From positions 1,351,331 through 1,415,330 of the forward strand of contig MVDH01000003.1 of assembly GCA_003056245.1 (NCBI GenBank): a DNA stretch of 64,000 bases. Direction: 5' to 3'. Shown in pieces: positions 34,480 to 45,297 of this stretch (position 1 is its first letter; every line of letters begins with the position of its first letter). This stretch comes from Cellvibrio sp. 79 (GTDB lineage Bacteria; Pseudomonadota; Gammaproteobacteria; Pseudomonadales; Cellvibrionaceae). The notes under the pieces are model-generated. The model was not told the origin of the DNA. It ran no database searches and saw only the letters and a list, made by a program, of their open reading frames with translations. The position numbers and the translations under genes were made by a program.

Positions 34480-34839
34480 GTTGTATGACGGTCGGCTATG
34501 GAACATTATATTTACAACAGAAGGGGCGCATTCTAATTGATTTGCCTGTTGTTGAACGCGAAAAATAAAAATTTCATAAGTAGTTGCAACCTAGTGAATG
34601 TGACACTAAGTTGTGCTAGGTAAATGTCAGAGCGACTTTATTTGCTTTTCCAGATGATTAACGATGTTTATAAAACGGAGCAAAGCCAATACTGGTTAAA
34701 AAGTTGAGTGAAAAGCTAACTGTTTGATCTAGATGGCTGAGGGCTGGCGACTCGTTGGAAAAAATACTATTGAAAAGTCCTGGGTTGCTGCAGCAAAAAT
34801 TTAACGCGATTGCCAACATGGCAACCGCATTGCTCGGTA
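34480..34839. other. 360-base stretch without a gene
   Basis: Nothing coding was recognised between the exoprotein remnant and the next gene; short frames here lack ribosome sites and familiar motifs. It may contain more decayed exoprotein sequence that can no longer be read. Confidence 0.5.
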
Positions 34840-35247
34840 CTAGCGCACTCTGCGCCAATGCTCTTCAATTAAAACGCCGTCTTCCATACCTTTATGAATC
34901 CAGACTCCGTCTTTAAAGGTGCAATTAAAATCGTAGGTTTTTCCCATCAGTCGTGCTTCCGAGGTGGCATCTACCGTTTCTTTATAGCTTTCGCCCTTGA
35001 GCGTATAAGTGCCCGAGCCGGCAACTACAAACTTTCCGGTTTTGTCCCAGGTGATAAACGTAAAATGGTTATCGGACAACACTTTGCGTGAAAGCGTTGC
35101 CTTGTCTTTTATCTCGCCTACAACTTCACCCTTCTGGTTTTTATAAATCGCATATTCCAATTCCCATGCACCGGTTAATTCGCTAGCGTTAGCCCATTGG
35201 CCAAATGCCAACAATAAAACCAATAACCCTGCGTAGATTTTTTTCAT
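34840..35247 (-). CDS. small exported protein, lipocalin-like/DUF4488-like
   Basis: A 135-residue protein with a signal peptide (MKKIYAGLLVLLLAFGQWANA) and a mature part of short beta-strands (GAWELEYAIYKNQKGEVVG, FTFITWDKTGKFVVAGSGTY, EEHWRRVR at the end), the pattern of small lipocalin-like domains such as DUF4488. The frame opens two codons earlier, but AGAGAG is properly spaced only for the ATG at 35247. It stands alone between the accessory island and cyaA. Function unknown. Confidence 0.65.
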   Translation of the reverse strand: MKKIYAGLLVLLLAFGQWANASELTGAWELEYAIYKNQKGEVVGEIKDKATLSRKVLSDNHFTFITWDKTGKFVVAGSGTYTLKGESYKETVDATSEARLMGKTYDFNCTFKDGVWIHKGMEDGVLIEEHWRRVR

Positions 35248-35409
35248 TGCCATTCTCTCTTTATGTTTTTCTGTTGTGTTTGATACGGTTGATTACAGCC
35301 GTAAATGGCCGTGTAGGGATTATGCCTGAATAGAGTATTTTGATAGGTAAACTAAACAAAAATTAATAGTTGATAACTATGTTTAATATGCGAAACCAAT
35401 TAGCAAGAA

Positions 35410-38319
35410 TTAAATTAGTGTTAGCGCTTCATTAAGTTTTTGTTCCAGCTCGGCCTTTAGCTGTAGATAGTGGCCTAATTGCAAACCAGTTTGCTGGGCA
35501 AGTGTATCGCGACAAAGCGAAAGATCCAGATCGGTAATGTAGCAAGGGTAACGTTCATTGCGCTGGCGGCGGCGCACTATATAGCTGGCGACAGCTTTGA
35601 ATAAGTCATCGCCGTAAGCGAGTGTTGAAAATTCCTGTTCATCGCAAAAAATAGTGAAGCGCAATTGTTGTTGATCCATTTCAGCGATGGCTTTGATATT
35701 AATAAAGTGCAGTTGGCTGATTTCAGTATTTACATACCGTGTTTCCACTGTACCTTGTTGTTGCTTTATATTGCCGGTCAGTTCATAGAGGCGAATCGAT
35801 TCCTGCTCAGGCACGATTCTTGTGTGATCGCCTTCCAATTGCAAGCGCTGTAGCGCAGCGCGGATAAAGTTCACCAGAGGGCGCAGTAGGGTTTGTTGAT
35901 TGTGGAATTCGGTGGCGGTGTTGAACAGCGAACCTTTTTCATCCACCAGGGTGATATTGGCCTTATTGTTGTCCAATTGGTAAAACACATAAATACCATT
36001 GTGTTTTATCGTATTGCAAATCAGGCGCAACGGTTTGTCGCGCAAGCCATGGCGATCAATAATAATCGGGCTGAATTCCAATTGCGGCTGGCCAAGTTTT
36101 TCCAATAATTTTCCATAACTTTTGAAACGATTGATTTGCGGCTGTTGCTGGATAAATTGTAATAATAAATATTCAGCACCCATTTCCAGAATATAGCGAC
36201 TGGTACGCGGCCGTGTGCCGGAATAATAACAGCTGATTAGGTCGCGCCACAGTTCGGTTAATCGTTGGGCGATATTATTGCCCTGGCCGCTGCTAAAGCA
36301 GCGAATACTCAGTTCAGGCATGCTGAACTTTTTACCTGGTGGTAACAAACGAAAATAATGTTGCAAGCAATTTATCAATGCATCTGTACCGTAATGCCTG
36401 CACACCAACTCGCCCCAGGAATTAATGTGGATAACATCAACATTAATCATTAAATTTTCACGCAACCCCGTGTAAACCAGCGCATCTTTTTGACTGCTAA
36501 GCATTTGCATGCCTTTTTTGTGCAACTCCGCCTGGGGTTCTACACCGGTATTAATAATAAATAAAATCCGTTCGGTGGTGGTCGGGCGCGTAAATTGATT
36601 GTGGTCGATGAGCTGCGGTAAAGGGAGCCACTGTTGTAGCGCGCTAATCAATTGTTGTTTTTGTAATGTACTTAACACAAAGTCATTGCCGACAATATCA
36701 ATTTTGGTGCTGCTTGTTAGAATTTCATTGGCGTGACACCAGAGTAATAACTCCAGCAGGCCACGCGACCGTTTGATCGGTTCAACATTAATATTGCGCA
36801 AGCTCACATCATTAAAGCTGCCGCGCAATAGTTGCCAGCTTTCACCGTCATCACCTTGCTCGCGTATGCAGCACAAATGTTCTTCACTTAGGTCGCGTGA
36901 AATGCCGGGGTTAATCCATTCAATTTTTCCCGCTTTGCGTTCAAAAGCCGCATGTAATTTTCGGCCCAGTATCAATAACTCTTCATTGCTAATGGCGATG
37001 TCGTGATCGTGATGTTTATTTAATTCATTAAGCAAGCGATAACTCTGGTTTAACTCATTAACCAGCAAGGCCCGTTCGCTAATGACATGCGGAGCTTTCC
37101 AGTAAGCGCGATTGTCCAGCATATGCAATTGATGGGTTGACCAATTCCATTTCTTAACCAGTTTTTCCAGCAATTGGCGCTGCCAGGATTTATTGGCCTG
37201 GCGATTGGTGCGCGATAATGCATTATTTGCCTTGAAGTAAAAGCAGCGACGTACCAATTCCAGGCGCAATAACTGGTGATGCAAACCCAAATAGTTTTCC
37301 AGCCGTTGATACACCATCACATAGGGGTCCAGTTCATTCGCATCGGGCGTTTGTGCGTATATTGCACGTTTGAAACTGATCGCGAGCGGTTCACTGGTAT
37401 TTTTTATTGCAGCAGAGATATCGTCTTCATGTGCGACGGTGACTTTGGCGGTGCTGCTTGCATAAGCTTCCAGCAACAATAGTTTTAATACGGATTTGTA
37501 CGGTGATTCAATGGCTTTATAAAGTTGCCATACCCCGGCTCCCACAAATTCATTGGCAGGAATTTCAGGAAGGCCGCCAAAATCGATCACATCTTCTGCT
37601 TTAATAAAACGCTTGCGTAATAATTTTTCGCGATAGACGTTGTAATCCAGTTCTTGTGTTGCGGGCACAAACCACCAGAGCGGTACTTTTCCGGCTAACC
37701 AGAGTGCTGTGCGATAAAACTCGTCCAGCAACAAAAAATGTTGCGCTGATCCGCTGCCTTCACTGCTCAGGCATTGCCCGCGCTGATTGGAAAATTCATC
37801 GCTACGCATGAGAAAGCAATGTACTTCCAAATGGATTTGTTGCTCAGCCCATTGGCTTATCAATGTGCATTTTCGCTGCAGTTCTTGCAGTGCTGCTTCA
37901 TCCTCAGCGAGGCCGTGGCACACCCAGATATCCAGATCACTGGAATCGTTTTGTGCGATGGTGCCAACGCTCCCCATTATAAATAGGGAATCTATTGCAT
38001 ATTTTTTTTCGGTGAGGTCGCGATTATATTGAAAACTGCGCGCGAGGATTTTCGCCTGGCGCAAGACTTCCGCATCTGGCTGATATTGATAAATTCCAGC
38101 CGGGGTTGAATGGGATGTGTAACCCGGCAGCATGGGATGATTAACATGAAACAAGAGTGGCAAGAGTTGCAAAAATTGTTGCTGGCGGTCAGATAATGCG
38201 GCTTGGGTGCGTTGGTAGCGTACGCTATTTAAATCCAGAAAACGTTGCTTCAACTGGGTTAATTGTTTGCGATCAATACCTTCATCAATGTCATGAATAT
38301 CTATCGGGCGAGAGTGCAT
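35410..38319 (-). CDS. cyaA: class I adenylate cyclase
   Basis: A 969-residue cytoplasmic enzyme that makes cAMP. The N-terminal catalytic region has MGSVGTIAQNDSSDLDIWVC near residue 115, the nucleotidyltransferase signature of class I cyclases (G-S then DxD), followed by the long regulatory half typical of Enterobacteria and Pseudomonas (family length 850-950). It is 20 bases behind a large hybrid histidine kinase on the same strand, so both may be cotranscribed. Proximity to argH/algZR resembles the Pseudomonas arrangement. Confidence 0.92.
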   Translation of the reverse strand: MHSRPIDIHDIDEGIDRKQLTQLKQRFLDLNSVRYQRTQAALSDRQQQFLQLLPLLFHVNHPMLPGYTSHSTPAGIYQYQPDAEVLRQAKILARSFQYNRDLTEKKYAIDSLFIMGSVGTIAQNDSSDLDIWVCHGLAEDEAALQELQRKCTLISQWAEQQIHLEVHCFLMRSDEFSNQRGQCLSSEGSGSAQHFLLLDEFYRTALWLAGKVPLWWFVPATQELDYNVYREKLLRKRFIKAEDVIDFGGLPEIPANEFVGAGVWQLYKAIESPYKSVLKLLLLEAYASSTAKVTVAHEDDISAAIKNTSEPLAISFKRAIYAQTPDANELDPYVMVYQRLENYLGLHHQLLRLELVRRCFYFKANNALSRTNRQANKSWQRQLLEKLVKKWNWSTHQLHMLDNRAYWKAPHVISERALLVNELNQSYRLLNELNKHHDHDIAISNEELLILGRKLHAAFERKAGKIEWINPGISRDLSEEHLCCIREQGDDGESWQLLRGSFNDVSLRNINVEPIKRSRGLLELLLWCHANEILTSSTKIDIVGNDFVLSTLQKQQLISALQQWLPLPQLIDHNQFTRPTTTERILFIINTGVEPQAELHKKGMQMLSSQKDALVYTGLRENLMINVDVIHINSWGELVCRHYGTDALINCLQHYFRLLPPGKKFSMPELSIRCFSSGQGNNIAQRLTELWRDLISCYYSGTRPRTSRYILEMGAEYLLLQFIQQQPQINRFKSYGKLLEKLGQPQLEFSPIIIDRHGLRDKPLRLICNTIKHNGIYVFYQLDNNKANITLVDEKGSLFNTATEFHNQQTLLRPLVNFIRAALQRLQLEGDHTRIVPEQESIRLYELTGNIKQQQGTVETRYVNTEISQLHFINIKAIAEMDQQQLRFTIFCDEQEFSTLAYGDDLFKAVASYIVRRRQRNERYPCYITDLDLSLCRDTLAQQTGLQLGHYLQLKAELEQKLNEALTLI

Positions 38320-38339
38320 GGACGTTGATGGCCTTAAGG

Positions 38340-41084
38340 TTAACGCTGAAGATTATTGTTGGTCACTTTTTTCTTGCGCAGTATATCGGCGAGTGTATTG
38401 TAAAGCTGTTCGGGATTTACCGGTTTGGATAAATAGCCATTCATTCCCGCCGCGAGACAGCGCTCGCGATCACCACGCATTGCCTGTGCCGTTACTGCAA
38501 CAATCGGAATATGTTGTTGTTGATTATTATTGCGCAATTGTCCGGCGCGAATCCGTTTGGTGGCTTCGAGCCCATCCATTTCCGGCATTTCCAGGTCCAT
38601 CAAAACTGCATCAAATATGTCGCTGGTATTTTCCAGAATTTGCAGCGCTTCAATACCATTGCCTGCAATGCTGGTTTGAATATGTTTCTTTTTCAAAATG
38701 CCACGGATTACTTGCTGATTAACGATGTTATCTTCCACTATCAGCATTTTGGTGTTTTCCAGTATGTCGAGCGAATCATCCTCGATCCGGACTTCCGGGC
38801 TGATTTGCTGGAGCAAAAATTCGCGCCCGATTGCCTGGCTGATGGCATCAAACAAGCGCGACTCACTGACTGGTTTACTTAAAAACTCATCGACCAGAAT
38901 GGCATTGGGGTTAGCGCTGGAGATTTCATCGCGATGATAAGCTGAAATTAAAAACACCTGGGGTTTTTGTTTCAAGCTGTTATCGGATTTGATCAGCCCC
39001 GTTAGTTGCAAACCGTTCATGTTGGGCATGCGGTAATCGAGCAAAACGAAATGGTAAGGTTGGCCGAGGTTGTCGGCCTGGCGAATCCGTTCAATTGCAC
39101 TGAACGGATTGTCGATCTCATCTACTTGCAAATGGATACTGCGCGCGGTACTGGCAATAATCGTCCGCGCGATGGTGTTGTCATCAACAATTAATACGCG
39201 AATATTGTTTAAATCGCGCGGATGATTTACCAGGGTTTTTTCACCGAGGTGGCTGTGCTCGAATAGGGCCGTGAACGTAACTTTGCACCCTTTATTTAAA
39301 TTGGATTCAACTTGTAATTCGCCCTGCATTAAATGCACAAGGTGGCTGCAAATGCCCAGGCCGTAGGAATTTTTTTCGCTTTCTGCATGGTATTTGTTAA
39401 AGACTAATAATTCCCTGATGTGCGCCAGTTTTTCGGCGGTCATACCCAAGCCGCTATCTTCCACGATAAACTGCAGCACTACCTGTTTTTGTGTTTGCGG
39501 TAAACGTGTTACACGCACTACAACCTGATTGGTGTTGGAGTACTGGAATGCATTGCTGATCAGGTGACTGAGAATCTGGCTCAGGCGCGATGCATCACCG
39601 CGCAAAAAACGGGGCACATCGGCTTTAATGTCGTAAACGATATTCACTGCACGATGCAGCGCGCTGATTTCAAACAGGCGCGAAATTTTTTCGAATAGTT
39701 GGTCGATATCGAAATGGGCGTATTCCAGAATTACGCGGCCAGCTTCTATTTTGGAGAAGTCGAGCAATTGATTGATGATTTGCAACAGCGAATCGGCGGC
39801 CGAGTTAATGCTCATTAAATAACTTTGTTGTTGCTCGTCCAGTTGTGTGTCATGCAGTAAATAGCCAATACCAATAATGGCATTCATCGGTGTGCGAATT
39901 TCATGGCTCACGCGGGCCAGGAATTCACTTTTGGTTTTGCTGGCGAGATCGGCTTGTGCTTTTGCATTGAGTAATTCTTCGCGCGAGGTCATAAAGTCGG
40001 TGATGTCGGTATTTACGCCTACGCAGCGTGTCGGGTGACCGACATGATCCGGTTCAAAAAATTTGGCTTTGGAGTTGACCCAGATAATATGGCCATCGCG
40101 ATGCAAGAGTCGAAATTGCAATTGTAAAGAGTCGCGTTTGTTATCAATAGCGGCCTGGTATTCGTGCAGCATGTTGGCCAGGTCTTCGGGATGGGCAAAA
40201 TAATCCTGCAATGTTTTTAGATTACCCGGCAAATCTTCGTAATCGTAACCGAGCATACGTAAATAGCTGCGGCTGAAATAAATTTTGTTGGTGAGTAAAT
40301 TCCAATCCCAAATGCCATCGTTACTGGCTTCCATCGCATATTGGTAGCGTGTGTCGCGATCGTTCATCAAACGCAATTGTTCATGCTGTTGCATAAAGCG
40401 GAACAACCAGCCGAGCAAACTGCCGAGCGCTTTGGCATCTTGCGGGTGCCAGGTGCAGGGGTTATCGCGATGCAACGTCATTAAACCGCGCAACTGGTTT
40501 TGTTCTGCAAGCGGAATAATCAGGCTATTAAAAATACCGAGCTGCCGTAAGGGTTCAGTCACTTGTGCGAGATCGTGATCGGTAGCGGATAGTGTCAGCG
40601 CTTGACCATCGTCAAGATAGCGCCGTTCGGTTGAATCGGGTTTGACGGCGAAGCGCAGCCAGTCGGCGGCTTGCAAACGGCTGCGGGCGAGATCGCTTAA
40701 ATCGGATGTGCACCATTGGCTGAGTAAGTCGAGCTGCCCATCCTGCTGATCCCAATTCCACAAGCCGATTTCGCGCAACCCCAACAGGCTGCCGACCTTG
40801 CGTAACACTTGCTGGATGCTGTGCGGGTGTTGTTGTTTAACCAGAAACCGAAGCGTTTCCTGTACCCAGATTTCATCGAAGATAGCGCCATCGCCCGTAT
40901 TGAGCGGGCCGGGAGCATCCTGGTCTGAATCGACATTGGGATTTTGTGCGCTGGCGCGTAGCTGGTTGATCGCATGCCGGGCTTGCAAGCTCTGTTTCAG
41001 GGAGACGAGTTCTTCCTCCAGCAGCTGGATTTTCGCTGCCAGTGCCTCTTCAGAATCCCCTAAATGCAAAGATTTTTTACCCAT
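38340..41084 (-). CDS. hybrid sensor histidine kinase with two receiver domains
   Basis: A 914-residue protein, apparently cytoplasmic. In order: coiled coil (about 5-45), GAF-like domain (60-230), PAS with PAC (250-370, NDGIWDWNLLTNKIYFS), HisKA with intact H-box VSHEIRTPMNA, HATPase with SDGLGM-type G-box (EDSGLGMTAE), receiver 1 (LIVDDN, phospho-Asp in LLDYRMP) and receiver 2 (LIVEDN, phospho-Asp in LMDLEMPEMDG). There is no Hpt domain, so phosphate must pass to a separate protein. It lies just upstream of cyaA. Confidence 0.9.
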   Translation of the reverse strand: MGKKSLHLGDSEEALAAKIQLLEEELVSLKQSLQARHAINQLRASAQNPNVDSDQDAPGPLNTGDGAIFDEIWVQETLRFLVKQQHPHSIQQVLRKVGSLLGLREIGLWNWDQQDGQLDLLSQWCTSDLSDLARSRLQAADWLRFAVKPDSTERRYLDDGQALTLSATDHDLAQVTEPLRQLGIFNSLIIPLAEQNQLRGLMTLHRDNPCTWHPQDAKALGSLLGWLFRFMQQHEQLRLMNDRDTRYQYAMEASNDGIWDWNLLTNKIYFSRSYLRMLGYDYEDLPGNLKTLQDYFAHPEDLANMLHEYQAAIDNKRDSLQLQFRLLHRDGHIIWVNSKAKFFEPDHVGHPTRCVGVNTDITDFMTSREELLNAKAQADLASKTKSEFLARVSHEIRTPMNAIIGIGYLLHDTQLDEQQQSYLMSINSAADSLLQIINQLLDFSKIEAGRVILEYAHFDIDQLFEKISRLFEISALHRAVNIVYDIKADVPRFLRGDASRLSQILSHLISNAFQYSNTNQVVVRVTRLPQTQKQVVLQFIVEDSGLGMTAEKLAHIRELLVFNKYHAESEKNSYGLGICSHLVHLMQGELQVESNLNKGCKVTFTALFEHSHLGEKTLVNHPRDLNNIRVLIVDDNTIARTIIASTARSIHLQVDEIDNPFSAIERIRQADNLGQPYHFVLLDYRMPNMNGLQLTGLIKSDNSLKQKPQVFLISAYHRDEISSANPNAILVDEFLSKPVSESRLFDAISQAIGREFLLQQISPEVRIEDDSLDILENTKMLIVEDNIVNQQVIRGILKKKHIQTSIAGNGIEALQILENTSDIFDAVLMDLEMPEMDGLEATKRIRAGQLRNNNQQQHIPIVAVTAQAMRGDRERCLAAGMNGYLSKPVNPEQLYNTLADILRKKKVTNNNLQR

Positions 41085-41304
41085 GCTGCCTCATTATTAT
41101 CTGGACAAAAAATAAACTGCCAGATCTAGAGACTAGCCCATGGCTGTGCAAATACCAGCGACAATAGGGATAAAATAATGAAAAATGCGCCAAAGGCCGA
41201 TGAGCTGTAATGGCGTGATGGCTATCAGGCGGGGGTTTTCGTGGTGGCGCTTGAGGTCGTTTGGTTGCTTGCCATTACACAATTCTTAATTGTGTAATGG
41301 CTAT

Positions 41305-41351
41305 CAATAAAAATGCCGCCCCCCGGTTACAAAAGGGCGGCACTTTTTATC
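41305..41351 (-). terminator. bidirectional terminator downstream of argH
   Basis: GCCGCCC (41315-41321) pairs with GGGCGGC (41335-41341). On the minus strand the stem is followed by ATTTTTATTG and on the plus strand by ACTTTTTATC. It ends the argH transcript; the rest of the 287-base gap up to the hybrid kinase contains nothing else recognised. Confidence 0.75.
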
Positions 41352-41371
41352 GCAGGATTTCTGGCCCTGAA

Positions 41372-42775
41372 TTACAACTGCCGGGTTGCGAGACTCGCTT
41401 TGGCCCGCTCAGCGGCGGCTTTCACCTGCACCGGTGCTGTTCCACCGATATGGTTGCGAGCGGCAACTGAACCTTCCAGTGTTAATACCGCAAACACGTC
41501 CTGCTCAATGATGGTGGAGAACTGTTGCAGCTCGGCGAGGCTCATTTCCGACAGGTCTTTACCGGTTTGCACGCCGTAAGCTACGGATTTACCCACAATT
41601 TCATGCGCATCGCGGAACGGCACACCGCGGCGAACGAGGTAGTCAGCCAGATCGGTAGCGGTAGAGAAGCCGCGTTTGGCCGCTTCGTACATTTCTGCCT
41701 TGCGCGGCAGAATGGCGGGCACCATGTCGGCGAAAGCGCGCAGGCAATCTTTTACGGTGTCGATCGCATCGAAGACGGGTTCTTTGTCTTCCTGGTTGTC
41801 TTTGTTGTACGCCAGTGGCTGGGATTTCATCAGCGTTAACAACGCAATCAAATGGCCGTTTACGCGGCCGGTTTTTCCGCGCACCAGTTCGGGTACGTCC
41901 GGGTTTTTCTTTTGCGGCATGATCGACGAGCCGGTGCAGAAGCGGTCAGGCAGGTCGATAAATTTGAATTGCGATGAGGTCCAGAGTACCAGCTCTTCGC
42001 TCATGCGTGACATGTGTGTGAGAAGGATACTGGCGAACGCGCAGAATTCGATGGCGAAGTCGCGGTCGCTCACAGAGTCGAGCGAGTTTTCAGTCGGGGC
42101 TTCGAAACCGAGCAGTTGCGCGGTGTAGGCACGGTCGATTGGATAAGTTGTTCCGGCCAGGGCGGCGGCACCCAATGGCAGATAGTTCATGCGCTTGCGG
42201 CAATCCAGCAGGCGGCCGTAATCGCGTTGCAGCATTTCAAACCAGGCCAAAATATGATGGCCAAAGGTCACTGGCTGGGCGGTTTGCAAATGGGTAAAAC
42301 CGGGCATGATGGTATCGGTATTGGCGGCGGCCAATTGCAGCATGCCCTGTTGCAAGCGGGTAAGCTCTTTGGCAATTGCATCGATTTCGTCGCGGATATA
42401 CAGGCGAATATCGGTAGCAACTTGATCGTTGCGCGAGCGGCCGGTATGAAGCTTCTTGCCGGTGATGCCGATGCGCTGGGTCAGCAACGCTTCGATGTTC
42501 ATGTGCACATCTTCAAGGCTGATTGACCAGGTGAATTTGCCGGCAACGATTTCCGCGCGGATTTCCTCAAGGCCAGTGATAATCTGGTCGCGCTCTGCCT
42601 CGGTCAACACACCTACTTTGGCGAGCATGGTCGCGTGGGCGATGGAGCCATTGATGTCATGGTGGTAGAGGCGGTAATCAAAACCGATAGAAGCGGTAAA
42701 ACGCTCAACAAAGGCGTCAGTTGCTTCGCTGAAGCGGCCGCCCCAGGGTTTGATCGGCTGGTCATTCTGGCTCAT
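41372..42775 (-). CDS. argH: argininosuccinate lyase
   Basis: A 467-residue enzyme of the fumarase/aspartase superfamily, splitting argininosuccinate into arginine and fumarate in the last step of arginine synthesis. The family signature [11 protein letters not shown] is intact (residues ~280-290), as are HTGRSRNDQ and [11 protein letters not shown]. Length is exactly typical. It diverges from algZ, an arrangement also found in Pseudomonas. Confidence 0.97.
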   Translation of the reverse strand: MSQNDQPIKPWGGRFSEATDAFVERFTASIGFDYRLYHHDINGSIAHATMLAKVGVLTEAERDQIITGLEEIRAEIVAGKFTWSISLEDVHMNIEALLTQRIGITGKKLHTGRSRNDQVATDIRLYIRDEIDAIAKELTRLQQGMLQLAAANTDTIMPGFTHLQTAQPVTFGHHILAWFEMLQRDYGRLLDCRKRMNYLPLGAAALAGTTYPIDRAYTAQLLGFEAPTENSLDSVSDRDFAIEFCAFASILLTHMSRMSEELVLWTSSQFKFIDLPDRFCTGSSIMPQKKNPDVPELVRGKTGRVNGHLIALLTLMKSQPLAYNKDNQEDKEPVFDAIDTVKDCLRAFADMVPAILPRKAEMYEAAKRGFSTATDLADYLVRRGVPFRDAHEIVGKSVAYGVQTGKDLSEMSLAELQQFSTIIEQDVFAVLTLEGSVAARNHIGGTAPVQVKAAAERAKASLATRQL

Positions 42776-42959
42776 GAGGAAGTGTCCACAAACGTAAAAT
42801 AATGAAAGAGTTAGTCGGTGCAGCTAGGCTAAGATTCGCATGTTGAGCGAAGCGAAAACAATCGCCGCACCGCAGGGTCGCGCATTATAGCCCAAGGCTT
42901 CACCAATTAGCCTGCGAAGATAACGATTCAACCTTCACCAGTGTCATTAAAGGGGATTT

Positions 42960-44048
42960 ATGCCTGCACCCAGGGTTAAAAATACGCGCGTCGAAGCCCG
43001 CGAGCCCATCAATCCTTTTTTGCCGGATTTGTGCAATAGCCAATCGGTATTCCTGTTGATATTAGTGGCTGAGTTATTTGCCTTACTATTAACGATCAGC
43101 GCTTCATCCGGTTTACAGCATTTTAAATGGGACAAGCTTGCGCTGATTTCCGTACAGGTACAGTGGATTGTATTGTTCAGTGCGGTGGCGTTGTGCCGGA
43201 TGCGTTTCTGGCTGGGGCAGCAAACCCACGTACAGGCGGGGACGGCAAGTTATGTATTGGTATTGTTGTTTACGCTGGTGTTGTCGTTGTTGGGGCAGTG
43301 GATTATTTATGGTATCGGGTCGGGGAATGATGACCACTTTGAGTTCGATTACTGGCTGCTGTTAAACAACCTGGTCATTGCCGCTATTCTCTCCGGGATT
43401 TTGTTGCGCTATTTGTACCTGCAACAGCAATTGCGCAACCAGCAACAAGCGGAAATGCAAGCGCGCATCCAGGCGTTGCAATCGCGTATTCGTCCGCACT
43501 TTTTATTTAATAGCATGAATGCGATTGCCAGTTTGATCAGCACGGATCCCGAAACTGCCGAGCACGTGGTGGAAGATTTGTCGGAATTATTTCGCGCGAG
43601 CCTCGCTGAACCCACATTGATTCCGCTTGAGCGTGAGCTCACCTTGTGCAGGCACTATCTGGAAATTGAACAATTGCGGCTGGGGCGCAGGTTGCAAGTG
43701 GATTGGCAAATTGGCAGCTACACTAGTGAAGTAAAAATTCCCAGCCTGATGCTGCAACCCCTGGTGGAGAATGCGATTTTCCACGGGGTAGAACCCATGC
43801 CCAAAGGTGGGAAAATTACCATCAAAGTTTCGCAAAACGATAAGCAGCTTAGTATTGTTATTAGTAATCCCTACGTGTTGGTGAAACGCAATTCGCAAAA
43901 CCACGATCATTCCCAGCGCCATAACCGGATGGCGTTGGATAATATCCGGCGCCGTTTGACCGCGCATTTTGGCAGCGCGGCGCGCTTGTCCAGCAGTGCA
44001 GAAAACGGAGTGTTCACAACGTATATTTTTTGCCCGCTAACGGTGTGA
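42960..44048 (+). CDS. algZ: AlgZ/FimS-type sensor histidine kinase
   Basis: A 362-residue membrane kinase of the LytS/His_kinase family. Four transmembrane segments lie in residues ~25-150. The kinase core begins with RPHFLFNSMNAIASL (the H-box of this class, His in PHFLFN) and continues to LMLQPLVENAIFHG (N-box). It lacks the C-terminal G-box glycines in standard form, as usual for AlgZ. AAGGGG lies before the ATG. It is the partner of algR 49 bases downstream and diverges from argH, as in Pseudomonas. Confidence 0.88.
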   Translation: MPAPRVKNTRVEAREPINPFLPDLCNSQSVFLLILVAELFALLLTISASSGLQHFKWDKLALISVQVQWIVLFSAVALCRMRFWLGQQTHVQAGTASYVLVLLFTLVLSLLGQWIIYGIGSGNDDHFEFDYWLLLNNLVIAAILSGILLRYLYLQQQLRNQQQAEMQARIQALQSRIRPHFLFNSMNAIASLISTDPETAEHVVEDLSELFRASLAEPTLIPLERELTLCRHYLEIEQLRLGRRLQVDWQIGSYTSEVKIPSLMLQPLVENAIFHGVEPMPKGGKITIKVSQNDKQLSIVISNPYVLVKRNSQNHDHSQRHNRMALDNIRRRLTAHFGSAARLSSSAENGVFTTYIFCPLTV

Positions 44049-44097
44049 TAGTTATGTGCGCACCTATTTTTGAAAATCATCCGCAGAGAAAATAATT

Positions 44098-44853
44098 ATG
44101 GATGTGTTGATTGTTGATGATGAAGCCCTGGCGCGGCAACGCCTGGTGCGCATGGTGGAAAAAATCGAAGGCTTTTGTGTTGCTGCTGAAGCTGATGGTG
44201 CTGATGAGGCCATGGTTGCAATTGCTGCCCATGATCCGGATATCGTATTGCTTGATATTCAAATGCCGGGCCGCGATGGTTTGTCACTCGCGCGTGATAT
44301 CGCGGCGCTTGAGGATCCACCAGCGATAATTTTTTGCACTGCCTACGATCAGTATGCACTCGACGCATTTGGAACCAACGCAGTGGGTTATTTACTCAAG
44401 CCGGTAAAAGCTGAACAGCTGTTGCAGGTGCTGGAAAAAGCCACCAAGCTCAATAAAATCCAGCGGAGTGCGGCCCAACAGAATTCTGCCCAGCAAAATC
44501 CTGTTGCAAAAAAGGAAAGCCAGCGCACGCATATCAGCGCAAAAACCCGTCGAGGTGTTGAATTAATTCCGCTCGATGATGTGCGTTATTTTCTCGCGGA
44601 TCATAAATATGTGACGGTTTATCATCGCAATGGCGAACATCTACTGGATGAAACCCTGAAAGAATTGGAAGAGGAATTTAACGGACGCTTTGTTCGTATC
44701 CATCGCAATTCGCTGGTCGCAATCAAACACATTGAGGCCCTCGAGCGCACCCCGCAAGGCCAATATCAGGTGCGCCTTGCCGACACCGAAATGCGCCCGG
44801 TCATTAGCCGGCGGCATGTGAGTGATTTGAAAGAATTATTGAAAGCGATCTAG
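44098..44853 (+). CDS. algR: AlgR-type LytTR response regulator
   Basis: A 251-residue regulator. The receiver domain has VLIVDDEALARQRL at the start, the phospho-Asp in VLLDIQMPG and the Lys in YLLKPV. After a Gln/Asn-rich linker (about 118-140) is a LytTR DNA-binding domain with ISAKTRRGVELIPLDDVRYFLADHKYV and FVRIHRNSLVAI. In Pseudomonas AlgR controls alginate and type IV pilus genes; targets here are unknown. In Pseudomonas hemC follows, but here it does not. Confidence 0.9.
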   Translation: MDVLIVDDEALARQRLVRMVEKIEGFCVAAEADGADEAMVAIAAHDPDIVLLDIQMPGRDGLSLARDIAALEDPPAIIFCTAYDQYALDAFGTNAVGYLLKPVKAEQLLQVLEKATKLNKIQRSAAQQNSAQQNPVAKKESQRTHISAKTRRGVELIPLDDVRYFLADHKYVTVYHRNGEHLLDETLKELEEEFNGRFVRIHRNSLVAIKHIEALERTPQGQYQVRLADTEMRPVISRRHVSDLKELLKAI

Positions 44854-44907
44854 GGGAGCGCTAAAAAAGATATATTTCGCAATACCCGTGAACGCGGCTA
44901 TTCAACA

Positions 44908-44927
44908 ATTCCTGCTTGCGCAGGAAT
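44908..44927. repeat. REP-like palindrome
   Basis: ATTCCTGC and GCAGGAAT around a four-base loop TTGC, in the CATTCCTGC-type context common to extragenic palindromes. It lies between algR and the PKD gene, in a 444-base gap with no gene; the rest of the gap is upstream region for the PKD gene. Confidence 0.5.
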
Positions 44928-45297
44928 GACGATTTAATTCAGCGCTTCCCCGGTTCTTGCAATAGGTGTTTTTATTAGTGAACTGGATGGCAATGTTCAT
45001 TCTGCTGTAACAATACTGGAAGTGCTCATCAAAGGATTTGTAAGCAACTGAAGATCTGAAAAATACGTTAAAAATGATTTGAGTTATGACTGTTTGCTGT
45101 AAGTTTGGTTGAAATTTCTCGCTAATCATTTTTCAAATGCAATTTTTATCAGGATGATTATTGTCATTTATTTAAATTCTGATGCCATTCTTTTTGCAAA
45201 GAGTGATCTTCATCTGTGTTTGATTTTTCCCGCGTTCGATAATGCAGTGCTTTTGTCCAGAAGGGCATTGGCTAATTCATTTATTCTCGAGGGAAAT

